Positions 15,101 to 26,500 of a stretch of DNA of 64,000 nucleotides are shown here, piece after piece. The notes beneath the pieces are model-generated. The model was given only the letters and a program-made list of their open reading frames with translations. It was not told the DNA's origin and did no database searches. Location: assembly GCF_963675165.1 (NCBI RefSeq), contig NC_087384.1:3246501-3310500 (forward strand), read 5' to 3'. The position numbers and the translations under genes were made by a program. The stretch comes from Halichondria panicea. Lineage: Eukaryota > Porifera > Demospongiae > Suberitida > Halichondriidae. Each line of letters begins with the position of its first letter. Position 1 is the stretch's first letter.

Positions 15101-18100
15101 TCAAATACATCAGAGAGCGCTTATTTGTCAAACATCTAGTGCTTAAGGAGACCACATATAATTATGGACATTTTCTAAGTGAGTTAGAAAATCTTTGCTG
15201 CATCGGCACGGACAATTTGAAACCAATTAGTAGCTACTGCAATCATGAAATTGATATATTTGCTACTTTCAGTGAAGATTTCGTCTTTCTTCCTATTTTA
15301 TTTAAAGATTCTGAGTTGGGTGAATGGTTGAAGTTCTTTAAAAAGCTTGGTCTAAAACAGACTGTGAGCCAGGAAAAATTTTTGCAGCTCTGTAGGAAAG
15401 TTAAAAATGGAAATCATGCAAACCCTGCTAAAGCAGCTGATGTTCTTCTTTCATATCTGTTATCTGATAGTGAGAAGCACAGGGATGACATTTTCCTAAA
15501 TCAGGTAGCCCAAATTCCATTTGTTCCCACAAAACCTCTACCTAAACTAGCGTGGATCGCAAAACCACAATATGGGTCATTTACTAAACTCAGTGAAGCT
15601 GCTACTCATGATTGTGCCGTTTATTTGTGGAACATCAAACCAATTATTAAACTTCCTGCGGGTTGGAGACCTTTGAGCATCGCAGAACATAGAATGTTGG
15701 CAGAGAAATTGGACATTATATATGAACCAGACATTCAAGATGTAATGCAAAATATCTTGAAGATTTGTTCATTAAGGAATTTCACTTCTTTTCAGCACTT
15801 TTATCTGTACCCAAACACAAATGAATCTCCGTCTGGTGTATTATCCCTCATGGAGGTGATGATTAAGAATCTATCTCATCTGGAAACTAACCAGAAGTAT
15901 GTCACTGATTCTCTACTGCAATCACTAAGGAATTCACCTTGTATACCTGTCAACATCACTGGTGATAAAACTCACTCATGGCAAGTACTTCTTGTAAAAC
16001 CTTGCTATGTTTTGCGTGGAGTTCCCGTAGCAGCCTATCATCCATTTCTTCATGAACTAGACCATAGACTATCAGCGTTCACCTTCATATTGCAGCAATT
16101 AAAGGTTGAATCTGAAGTTGGATTCAGTCACATTCAGCTAGTTCTAAACAAGGCCTATGAAATTCAACGTTCAACTGGACAGGTGCTAGACAAAAACACC
16201 AGCGGCTGTGTCTTTTCAATATTAAGCCAGCTAAGACACAATTTGTATCATCAGTCTGAGCGCTTAGATGAAGTACTCTACCCACTGTACTTACCGAATC
16301 ATGACGAAAAGCTTGCCCTTTCAACTAAACTACTATACGTCGATGATGACACTTTCAAGGGTAAACTTCACCCAAAACTTGATGGCACATGCTACTCTAT
16401 GCTGAAGATTAGATCCACAATTCCTGAAATCGGTACCGATATCTTAATGTCAGAGAAAGATTTCTGTGAGTTGTTACCAAAAAGAACTCGTCCTGTAGGT
16501 TTGTCTGAACTATGCACTCTGAGAGTTCTGCCGGAGTGTGTGTTTGAAAACAATACAGAAGTAGGCAAATTGTTGACAAAAACATTTGACATGAAAGCAA
16601 CTTTGTCAAAAGCAATTTCTGCAGGTGTGCAATACTACACAAGATTGCCTTCGAAAATTGTAGAAGCAGCCACCTTGCATTTCTTTTCTAATACAGAAAT
16701 CAAGACACTCAATTACCTAAGAATGGCTGTCTGCTTCAAAACGACTGGTCAAACGCTTGGAAATTTAGACACGAAATTTCATTTGCAGGTACTTGCAGGT
16801 GACAGCTACCATGCTTGCTTATACCTGGACTCAAAACTGAAAGCAATGTCTCATGTTTACGTTAAAATAATTGTAGTTTTATCAACTAAATTGCTCAACC
16901 TGATTAGATCTCAGCTGGATAAACCAGAACTTTTAACTCGGGAAGTGTCTACTTCTTTAATGAAACTGCTTAGTGATTTTCTAAATGCACACAGTCCTCA
17001 GGATATCCAGGATATTCTAGAAGACAATAGTATACCATTGGTAGAAGTACAAATGAACGATGCTGATTTTACGCTCGGTAAAGAAGTTTCAGAGTGCTGG
17101 CACCATAGACTAGATCAGACTATTGAAAATGTTTTCCATCCTGGAGAAATAGTAGGATATGAAGTGGTCGAAAATCACATTGTTTTTGCTATGATTATGC
17201 ATCCTGTTTTACCCAAAGACCTTCACAGTTTTGATTCAATTCAAATTGCTGACATGCAATACATGATATCCACACATGATGATGAACAACAAGAGAAAGC
17301 AGGAATTTTTGAGCTTTACAAATTTTTGAAAGGAATCAAGCATACTCAATGTATAGAAGATAGGGATGCAAATCAGATTCGAGATGAAAACACTGACAGA
17401 GAGCAAAAAATAACAGAACTTAAAAAACAACTTGTAGGTGTTTGGAAGCTATCAGAAGAGCTCAGGACAAGAGCTCTTCGTCGTCTGTGTCTCAAATGGC
17501 ATCCAGACAAGAATATAGACAATCCAGTGCTAGCTGAGACGGTCTTTAAAATTCTGAATGAAGAGATTTCAGATAAAAATGTGAATCATGGTATTTTTTG
17601 CGAAGAATTGCGTAAAACGGCACAAAAACAAAGAGAATTTTATCGGAGAGAACAAGAGAGTAGATTAACATCAGAAACACAAGCCAAATCTAGTAGCAGC
17701 CTACGAGAATTGAAGTGTGCTGAAATGCCAAAGTTTGACGAGGAAAGTCTTTGCCCTAAACAAAATCCTGAGGAAGGAAGACGATGGCTGCAACAAGCTG
17801 ATGCTAATTTTGAATCACTTTTGCTACTGTTTTCAGAATGTCGGGACAAACCCAGAGTGTGTGGAGACATTTGCTTCATGGCACACCAAGTAGCAGAGAA
17901 AGCTCTTAAAGCAGGGAAGTATTTCGTTTGTGGTCTTGATGAAATATCTTTAAGATCCCACAGTTTAAGTACTCATGCTTTGGGCCTGCAGTTTGAACTT
18001 CCTAATGAGACACGTGGGCTAGCTGCTCACACCACACCACTTGAAGAATACTACCTTAATCCACGATACCCTAACTGTTGGCCCTCTCCTCGAGTGCCCG

Positions 18101-18198
18101 CTGAACAGTATAACTACGAGGAAGCTGAAGGAGCCAAGAATCATGCACAAATCATACTAGACATAATCAAGAACATTCTCTCAATACAAAGTTTGTAA
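110..18198 (+). CDS. SACS: Sacsin-like giant co-chaperone, exons 110-238, 3420-3678 and 5696-18198
   Basis: Sacsin is a very large chaperone-linked protein, known in vertebrates for roles in mitochondrial and intermediate-filament quality control. The three exons join in frame (phase 0, then phase 1) to 4296 residues; human sacsin has about 4580. Three sacsin repeats with Hsp90-type ATPase motifs are visible: ELIQNADDAGA near residue 44 with GKFGIGFNSVYHLTD near 116-130, ELLQNADDADA near 1381, and ELLQNADDAKA near 2331. A J domain carries KWHPDKN near 4064, and a HEPN domain covers about 4153-4294. ATG 110 follows an AG directly, so it may be the start or the edge of an exon whose 5' partner lies outside the window. 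The N-terminal ubiquitin-like domain of vertebrate sacsin is not seen. I prefer the acceptor at 5694-5695 because it restores YHLTD-SPLIVSGD. Confidence 0.94.
507..590. repeat. Short palindromic element
   Basis: Arms of about 27 bases (507-533 and 563-590) are near-perfect reverse complements. Each has the core CATGATTTAGAA at the outside and GGGCTAGT at the inside, around a loop of about 30 bases. It resembles a miniature inverted-repeat element or a hairpin relic. No target duplication was resolved. Confidence 0.55.
1709..2020. mobile_element. MITE with long inverted repeats and a 9-bp target duplication
   Basis: The ends are TAGTTGGGTGTGGCTCGA on the left and the reverse complement of TAGTTGGGCGTGGCTCGA on the right. 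A second matching block, ATCTGGGATTTGTTCT, lies inside each end. The 9-base word CATGGACCT flanks the element at 1700-1708 and 2021-2029. Long inverted repeats with a target duplication of about 9 bp suggest a non-autonomous Mutator-like element. There is an internal hairpin near 1790-1813. No transposase frame is present. Confidence 0.75.
2448..2839. mobile_element. MITE with TATAATT-TGCTTGATCA inverted ends
   Basis: The left end at 2448-2473 and the right end at 2815-2839 are inverted copies sharing TGCTTGATCA followed by AGGCC. Inside are several degenerate words such as AATAGTAGCC and AAATAGTAACC and their reverse complements. It has no coding capacity. The family assignment is unknown. 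Confidence 0.6.
3790..4008. mobile_element. MITE family 1, copy 1
   Basis: The ends are TACTAGAATATTTTG and its inverted counterpart CATTCTAGTA. Internal words such as ACCAAATCAGCAGAAA and TTTGCGATCTAACTATT are shared, in inverted order, with the copies at 4509-4729 and 21538-21707. It is non-coding. Confidence 0.7.
4008..4218. mobile_element. MITE family 2, copy 1
   Basis: It begins with TAGCGCGGAATTTTTGAGG and ends with AAAATTTCGCGCTGTACAG, which are inverted ends. Internal words (TTAATTTTCGTGG, GGCGTGGCTTCCG, AAGCAGTCAT) recur in the same order in the copy at 36124-36353. It directly abuts the preceding MITE. Confidence 0.7.
4509..4729. mobile_element. MITE family 1, copy 2
   Basis: It is bounded by TACCGTATTTCTAGAATG and the inverted CCTAGTAATACGGTA. 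It has the opposite orientation to the copy at 3790 and shares CTGATTTGGCTG and GCAATAGTTAGATCG. It is non-coding. Confidence 0.7.
4738..5450 (-). pseudogene. Decayed non-LTR retrotransposon (LINE) reverse-transcriptase 3' fragment
   Basis: Read on the minus strand, the fragment gives the C-terminal part of a LINE polyprotein. A thumb-like segment contains LERVETFKYLGI and LSWHSHTKALCKKLRKLVG at about 5370-5250. A tail contains NNFFLPKTIELWNKIV and SLELFKSIL, ending in a stop at 4738-4740. Several frame changes separate these pieces, for example one just upstream of LERVETF near 5365-5375 and others between 5020 and 4870. The element is therefore 5'-truncated and inactive. The nearest look is a jockey/CR1-type LINE, but the clade is uncertain. 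Confidence 0.75.
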
Positions 18199-18444
18199 TA
18201 ATTATATATATACATGTAGCAGAGTACGTAATAGCACAATGACTGTATTAATTATGTATTGGACATCTTTTTATATAGCACAATGCTTTTGTTTTAGCGA
18301 CTCTCAATATTTTAATTTATAATTATACACTGTGCCCTAAAAATTATGTTTCACAAATAATTATTAAAATACGAAAGTTGCAAAAATTAATGTCAGTATA
18401 AGGGGTATACTCTAATTATAAAAACGGTCTAAGACATGCGTATA
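18199..18444. other. Convergent intergenic spacer between sacsin and PARG
   Basis: This AT-rich spacer of 246 bases lies between the sacsin stop codon and the PARG stop codon on the opposite strand. It must hold both 3' untranslated ends. ATTAAA near 18363 is a candidate + strand polyadenylation signal. No gene is seen. Confidence 0.5.
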
Positions 18445-19058
18445 TCAATTATCAAATGCCTCCATGACATAGGAAAACACATCTCCAATTGTGGTCTTCC
18501 CTCGCACAAGCACATTGTAAAGCCGTCCCACAGTCACTTTCTTGCTAAGTAAAAACTGAGTGACTATTTTCTGCCTTTCTGCAAACCTTTCATCGTTGTG
18601 AGTGAAATAACGAACTGGCCTTCTCGCTTTAGTAGCTGCCATCCATTGCAACAGAGTCTTCATTTCCTTGTCTCCTCCAAATGCACCACAGCCCCAGTTC
18701 CCTGTTGCAACAGGAACGTTCTCACCACTCTCGTTATCATCCATGGAGATCTTGTGAATGAAACCACAGTAGGCTTTGTAAAGCTCACGATTTATGCCAT
18801 TCCTCTGAAACTGAGCAGCTGACGTAAAGAAGTCAAATGGGGTGGCATCAATCGCTACAATGTTCACTTGCTTTCTTTTAAATTTGTCTGTGGGATTAGG
18901 GTCATTGTAAGGCTCGGTGAACTGGAAGCGTCCACCATATCCAGTGTAGGAGGAGAACTGCTCAGCGCCAGTAATGAGAATGGACTCAAGATGGTCCATG
19001 GATTGGCAAAAGAGAATGGAAACAAGACACTCTGGGTTAATCACAAACCGTATCTCCT

Positions 19059-19094
<36 letters not shown>

Positions 19095-20445
19095 TGTGTG
19101 TGTGTGTGTGTGTGCAGGTGGCCTGATGTGTTTGGTATGTGTATGGGCAGGAATACATGTACTCCGGTATACGGGTCATGGGATGTATAATAGCTTTGCA
19201 TGTTAGAGGTGTGCGTTAGTGTGTATAGTTATAAATAACTAATTATGCACATGCTAATTGTGGTGATGCTTTGTGTGAAAGGCAAGTGTTACCTCATGCA
19301 GCTGTGTGCTATTGTTACAAGTTTGTCTGTATGACTGACTGTCTTTTAAGGAATTAGTATGCACGTGTATCCGGAAAATCAATACTAGTATAACTAGATC
19401 GACCTAGCTATCAACAACAGGAAGCAATTCTGTTTCAGTGTAATAATTATGTACCTGCACGTTCCCCATTCCCAGCACCCCTCCTCCGATGTACTCATTA
19501 GCAAAGTCAACTTGCAGACAACCATTAGCCCCCTCAATTAGTCCCTCAGCTAGACTCTCGAACGGAACAAGTGGATGGTCACATTGACCCCAGAAAGTGT
19601 TGGGATCTTCAATGCTAGCTTTTGGTAGCTGCTTCCTTGAGAATGCAATATTGACATTCAAAAAGGTGTCTTCCTTGTTGGTTTCAGCTTGTCGGATCCT
19701 TTCGAAGTAATGGAGAAGGCAGATCAGTTTTGACTCCTGACTGGTGTAGAAGGGAAACGATAGGAAGCCAGTGAAGGTGAATTGCTGGTATCCACCGGCA
19801 CCATGCGCACTTCCTGGAAGCTCCTTAAACGTGTTGAAAAACGCCAGGGCCATAAGACAACACACTTGTTGTCGGGAGAGCTGAATCTCTTGACAGCGTC
19901 CATTGTACAAATTCTGTGTAATAATAGATCTACAAATAATATATAGTGCCAAGGGCATTCGGCGGGAGATACACCCTTATTTATTTTAGGTCAATGTGGC
20001 TCACCAGTATTGAATAATCGGACTCTTTAAACAGTGACTCCACTTCCAAAGCCTTGTCTGCTATCCATGGTAGCAGTGTCCCATAAAAATGGTCTTCAGT
20101 GATGTACTGAGCTTTGCCCAAAACCTTATCCAGTAGGGATATGGATACAGTCTCTCCATCATGCTCCAATGCACGCTGGAATGTCTCAGGGCCACTCTCA
20201 GCCTTACTGGATAGAGCTGAAAGATGACCACTTATCTCAGGCCATGTGCTGTATGTGTTTGGGAGGCTAATTGTATCGACAACATCGACAACAGCAGAAC
20301 TAGAAGGAGCTGAACAGCAACTTGAGGCCATTTCTTGCTTAATCGTCAGGAACACTAGATCTATGAGGAGCCCCACCCTCCTCAGTAGACCTCTACATCT
20401 ATGGACAGAAGCAGGGACGGAAGTGAGTTCTTTGACACACAGCAT
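18445..20445 (-). CDS. PARG: Poly(ADP-ribose) glycohydrolase; exons 20445-20005, 19913-19455 and 19059-18445
   Basis: PARG hydrolyses the ribose-ribose bonds of poly(ADP-ribose). The three minus-strand exons join in phase 0. Exon 1 carries the accessory helical region (HFYGTLLPWIADKALEVE). Exon 2 carries the lead-in ALAFFNTF, then LQVDFANEYIGGG. The catalytic signature GGGVLGMGNVQ-EE is split by the second intron exactly between Q and the two acidic residues. Exon 3 carries INPEC, ITGAEQFSSYTGY, NKAYCGF-like KAYCGFI and ATGNWGCGAFGGD. The start is uncertain: in-frame ATGs lie at 20445 (504 residues) and 20331 (466 residues), and an unseen upstream exon is possible. Either way the protein is far shorter than human PARG (976), lacking the long regulatory N-terminus. 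Confidence 0.93.
19061..19114. repeat. (TG)n microsatellite forming the PARG intron 2 acceptor tract
   Basis: About 54 bases of nearly uninterrupted TG repeat, with a GG interruption near 19090. On the PARG (minus) strand it reads (CA)n and runs straight into the acceptor CAG before GAGGAG. The usual polypyrimidine tract is therefore replaced by a CA repeat. Confidence 0.9.
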
Positions 20446-20590
20446 GAACGAACTCAGGAACTCGTGAGGAAATCTGGCAGTCTGCAACGCGTTAACGCCA
20501 GGGCCCTTTGTGAATGATCTGGTTTCTGCTGTCAGTGCAGTTTTCCCAGTCTCTGATAGCTAGCTAGACCAGAGAAGGAGAAAACTTGGC
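20446..20590. promoter_or_regulatory. Shared divergent promoter region of PARG and AP4B1
   Basis: The candidate PARG start (20445, minus) and the AP4B1 start (20591, plus) are only 145 bases apart, or 259 if PARG starts at 20331. The region must contain both promoters and 5' untranslated sequences. No TATA box is evident. I infer a bidirectional promoter from the spacing alone. Confidence 0.45.
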
Positions 20591-23500
20591 ATGGCCAGAA
20601 GAGAGAGTCCAGAAATTAAAAAACTGCGGTAAAAAACAATGTGCAGTACAGTCACTAGCTTTATAGCTATCTTATCAGCTACTAGCACCTGTACCTTGTT
20701 CCTTTAAAGTTTACTATTTGTATTGATGAATTTGTTTGTCAGGTTTAACCTGAGAAGCCCTGGCGTGAGGAGAGACGACGGATGGCAACTGGAGGCGGTG
20801 CAGAGGGTAATTTCCCTGGGTACAAGCGGATGTGATATGTCACCACTCTTTCCAGAGATGATCATGGTGAGCTTAAAATAATCGATAGCTACCTGCGGGT
20901 TTCTTTTTGGGCTACAGTTTTGCACCAGGAATTTGTTCAGTTAAGGGAACAGTGTTAGTTCAGAAAACTTTTATGTGCATGCACTTACACGTCAACTAAG
21001 CGCTTATGTGGCTTTATTATTGCTAGGCCATTATAAATTATAGAATCCAGTCGCTTATTCCAGTGGCTTTTTGGTGTTGCAGACAAGTGTTATTCTCAGT
21101 ATCGATTAATGTTATATTTTGTGCGTCAGCAATAACACTGAAAGTAAACACATCAAATGCTGGCGTGAGTGACAAAACAATTATAAGCTCAAAGCAACAC
21201 TGGTCTACTATAGTGTCCATGACAACTGAAATTGTACACCTGTCAACAAACATTTAACGACAATGAAAACTTCTATAGCAGAGACCTAGCAATCCTTATT
21301 GAAATTATGTTCCTCGCCACTTATTAGCCCTAACGGTAGGACATTAATACTAGGAGCATGCAGAGCATGTTTGGGGTGAGCGAGCAATTTGTGTATATGT
21401 TGTACAGTGATTAGGTACAATGCGATATATTGTTGTTATGAATCGAATGAGTATCAGTGATCGATTGTGGAATTAATAGTGAATAACCGAGTAGTCTGAT
21501 GCACTCGATTAGATACGACTTCCCTGTACCAGCTATATACCGTATTACTAGAATGTTTTGCGAGCATCAAACTTTGCGATGGTTGATCAATTCGCAACAA
21601 TAAAATCCGCAAAACCTTAATAGTTAGATCGCAAAGGGTCAACTTTTCTGCTGATTTGGCTGATTCGCAAAAGTTTTTCACCCGCAAAATATTCTAGTAA
21701 ACGATACCCGTGACAATTATTCTAGGTTATTGTGCATGGTCTTTGACTGTGCATGGTGTAACATCAAGTTGACTTAGAGTGAAACATAATTATATCTATG
21801 AGTGAAAGTTCAGCATGAAAGAGCTGGCTGTACAAACTAACATGATCAGAGGAGCTATAGTATACTGTCAGTGTGAACAATCCTTGATAAGTAAGCTACT
21901 CTGATCTGTTGTAAGTGTGCCTGTGTGGCCTCAGAAGTTTTCATCTGAGCTGGTCTGACGAGTACAAAAAACAAATATCGTGCCAGTCCATGACAGACAG
22001 ACAGACAGACAAAATTGTAACGTTCATCACTAGGAAGGGACTCGCTTCGCTCGCCCCAATTAATTACACTCACACCACAACAGGCTGGAGCTACAACGAA
22101 CCTGGTCCAAAAGAAGCTGGTATACCTATACCTGACGATGTATGCTGAGTCAAACTCTGAGCTAGCCCTGCTCACAGTGAACACACTGCACAAGGACTGT
22201 CAAGATTGCAACCCGGTCATCAGGAGTCTTGCTCTCAGGGCACTCACCTCTCTCAAGTACGTGTGAGAGTTGTGGTGTGTTTCTAATTCATTGTCTTCAT
22301 GGTTCTCAAAAGAGGCTGATGACCACTATAGTCTTAATCTTTCTTTCATCTCAGGGTGGTGAGTGTGTTACAGTTAATGTTAGAGTGTGTGGAGACAGGA
22401 CTAAGGGACACTAGCGCTCTAGTGAGGAGGGCTGCAGTCATGGCCGTACTCAAACTGTTTCATCTGGATCAGCAGCTCGTGCTCAGTGAGTTAACCTCAG
22501 TTACTATAACAAAGTACTTAGCTATTTTTTCAGCATTACTCTCTTGTCTTCATTGTTGGCTTAAGGCCTTAGTTGATTGACCTAAGTGCAAATCATGAAC
22601 ATTGTAACAAATTGTTGGCGTTTACTTTCAGAAAACAATTTGGTGAGTGTCCTGTACCAGTTGCTAAAGGATAATGACCCTCAGGTGGTCTCCAACATTC
22701 TGTGTGTGCTCACTGAAGTTCTGGCAGGTGAGGGAGGAATGGTAGTCACTATTGGACTGGCTCATCACCTTTTGAACAGGTCAGACACTTTAAAATGGAC
22801 ACTCGTAACCGAAATGTTGCCATAGATTTGAGTGATAAGAGTTTTTAAGAGATGGTTACTACCTAAACCTCTATTGCAGGCTGAGTGACTTCAGTGAGTG
22901 GGGCAGCTGTCTGGTCCTCCGTCTTCTCCGCTCCTACCATCCCTCCTCTGAGCAGGAGCTATTGGATATACTGGTCAGCTGATATGAGTAGAAAAGAGCT
23001 TATTTACACTGTTATTGTTTGGTCTAGTGCATTCATCCATGGCGGCCATAGTCATCGTATGATCAGCTATGAGATTTTCTTAATTTAGTTCCGTATAATT
23101 ATAGCAAGGAAATTTTCACGAAGTGTAAAATTTTGAGGGCAGAGCTAGCAGCTAACGCGAACATTAAAACTGGGATAAACTCCCACGCACTGGTATTTCA
23201 CGAGTAAAGCTATTAGTGGGTGTGATTTCCTGGCATTGAAATGCGAATGTTAGAACCCACGAATGTTTATGCTGAGGGTTTTGGAGCCAAAGCACAAAAA
23301 TTTGCATCAGTGAAAATTTCCCGCTATACGGTGTATTTTCTTGTTTTGCTAAGTTCACTTCTCTTGCAGAATGTGCTCGACAGTTATCTCAGCCACAGCA
23401 ACAGTGGAGTGGTGCTAGAAACAGTAGCTCTCTTCCTGCACTTGACTACAAACCACCCAATACTGGAAAGAGATGTCCACCACAGAATCAAAGGTTATTA

Positions 23501-26500
23501 AGAGTGCTGCATGGTTACTCAATTGGGCGTCCACTACTGTCGTCGATTGTTTGTGTTGAAGGTTATAGCTGGTAATTGGTTGTCAACAGTGACCATCTCT
23601 ATGCGTATTACCAAGAGCGTATAAAAGAAGAAGAGAATTAAGGCATGCAACAGCAAAACAGCAGAATTCAAACGTGGGCAGATGAATGCAGGAATGTGCT
23701 AAAAATGTGCTATTTTTAGCATTTCATGAAAATTCACATTCATTTGGCCACATTTGAATTCTGCTTGCTACGTGTACTAGATAGTGAGTTGCATGCTCTC
23801 TGTTCTTTTATACGCCCTTGGTATTACCGTATAATCTGGTTAATAAGCGCACATCAACTAATAGTCGCCTCGGTAGAAGGCGCATCGTTCTCTGCACAGT
23901 TTTCTGCCCAAAAACTGGTCTCCACACTTCTTTATAGATGTGAAGTCTCTTTCACTATTTATGCATGTTACTGCTGATGTAACTATAGACGTTTTGCAGA
24001 TAACGAGCCAGCTAATGGAAAAGTGCATATACGCATGCGTCATTGAAACGTCATGGGCGCGGTTAATATCTATAAGCGCATCCGGATAATAGGCGCATAG
24101 AGGCCTGCTCTTTCCTCTATAGGCACATGCGCTTATTAACCATATAATACGGTATTGGACAAACTCAGCCTAAAACATTAATTTATTGAGGCCTATTTTA
24201 ATGGCTATAATCCTATAATTATTATGCCTCGGTGCATAAGCAATGATAGGTTTAAACCACTACGATTCATAAACTAACGGGATATGTATAATTATTTTTA
24301 CAAGAGAGAGAGATATAAGTTAAGCTCAAGAATTTGCAAGAGTGAGATACAAGTACTGACTCAGCAGGTTGAAGCAAATTTTAAGGCAAATTTGAGGCCA
24401 ACACTGTTTGCATAGCATGTTTCGCTGCGGTTTAAAACGTGACCAACCTCCTCTGGCACTATGTAGTTGTTTGTACACAGAAGAGGTGCGAAGCAGTTAC
24501 TAAGTGGTTTTCTTCTAACTTTCAGACTATTTCTAGCTGAATTTTTAGTGTCTGTATATTAAGCTTAATTAACTCGCCAATTTTGCTCATTAACCTCCTG
24601 AAGCCAGCATTTGTGTTGACCTCGAAAACAAGCCGCTCGATCACAGTATTGAGGCTAGCACAAGAGGATTGTATCTCTCTGCTTCTGAGCAAAATTGGTG
24701 AATTATCACTCAACTGAAAAATGTTTTAAGCTCACATGCATACACTAAAAACTTGGTTAGAAGTAGTCTGAAAGAGAAGGTAAGGACCAATCAAGGTTTG
24801 TTTGGAAAGGGTATTTGTTTGGAAAGGGTAATTTTTCTAAATAATCTCTAAGCTGCTACCACCCATCCATCCCCTTTGTTCAGCTCCACTGCTTACACTC
24901 CTCGGTTCCCAATGTCCTGAGCTGACGTACACCTGCCTCCAGCACATCCAGCTGCTTTTGCAGGGTCATCGCTACCTCTGGAGCAGGGACTACAAGAGCT
25001 TTTTTTGTAGGTGAGTCACATGCTAACCGTTTCTGAGGATCTAAAAGTATTCTTCGAATTAAGATCCTAGCTCTTTTTGTAAAATGTTTGAATTTCATGT
25101 TATGCTAGCAACATGTTAGTTACAAGGGGGGAGGTTATACGTGGCAACTGCTCTCAGAAAACAAACGATGTGTGTTGACGGTAGAGATCGAATCTGAAGT
25201 AAAGCATGTTCGTAGCTGAGTTTATATCTGTGATTTAGCTTTTTATACATAAAGTGGACTAAATCATAAAGCTTGTTCCGTAGTTTATAGTTAACTTTTG
25301 TAAGTCTTAATGTGCTTCAAATTAAGAGCTTATTTATTTACCTAAATTGCACCAGGTAGAGTTAAGTATGGCCAGTGTGCAATCGTGAGTGATCACCTGA
25401 TTCACCAACTGAATGATACCATCATGCAGGCATGTATATTCATACAATTGATATGTGCATGCATGCTTATAATTGTTGTACTTCTGTCACCTTGTACGCA
25501 ATGTATGTACCGTGGCTACTGGTTTAGGCAAACTATAGGTCACAGTGACTGGACATTGTGCACTAGCACTTGTAGTGATTTGTACACGCATGTCGGACCT
25601 CCTCTGGTTTTAGTTTCATGTACTGCTAGAGGTTAACGCCCACTATCTATTGCACTCTGAAGCGAAACGTGGATGGTTTCAAGAGGAACGTTAGGAGCCA
25701 TTGTCGCACGTGATCCTGTTTCCAATCCCTCTTACTGTTCTATCTACGTCCAACTCACATGTACCACGACAATTATTAGAGTCGTTATCGCCCGTATAGA
25801 GTATATACTTTTGTGTAGTGTTAGTTCTGTATCAGTGCGTGCTACAAAGACCCGTGACACATTCCACCCCTACCTTGGCTATAGCAATGTGTTCTATCGT
25901 CTTACCATATTTGAATATCTTGATGTGTCTTCCAAAATTTAGCGACTTGCCATCTACGTACATTCGACGGCTTGCATTGGGCCATAGCACTTTGCAAAAA
26001 TAATTATACTGCACATGTATGTTGAGATTGCCCCATAGAATTAGATCGGGGAGTTTTACTTTTTATTATTGATGACTTCCCTTAACTGTTTGCCTGCATG
26101 CAAAAACTGTGCCCACACAAACTGAGCAAAAGTGCCTCAGCTAGTGTTAGTGATACATCTGGTTGGCAAAGGTTATACTGCACATGTATGTTGAGATTGC
26201 ACCATAGAACTAGATCAGGGGGAGTTTTACTTTTTATTATTGTTCACCCACTTGTGGTCTATAGATTTACTTTTTATTATTGATGACTTCCCTTAACTGT
26301 TTGCCTGCATGCAAAAACTGTGCCCACACAAACTGAGCAAAAGTGCCTCAGTGTTAGTGATACATCTGGTTGGCAAAGGTTATACTGCACATGTATGTTG
26401 AGATTGCACCATAGAACTAGATCAGGGGGACTTTTACTTTTTATTATTGTTCACCCACTTGTGGTCTATAGATTAGATTCACTTATAATTAGATGCATAA

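Noticed and set aside
19060-19179. N-terminal extension of PARG exon 3 through the CA repeat
   Set aside because: It translates the microsatellite into a Thr-His run. The acceptor next to GAGGAG restores the QEE catalytic motif.
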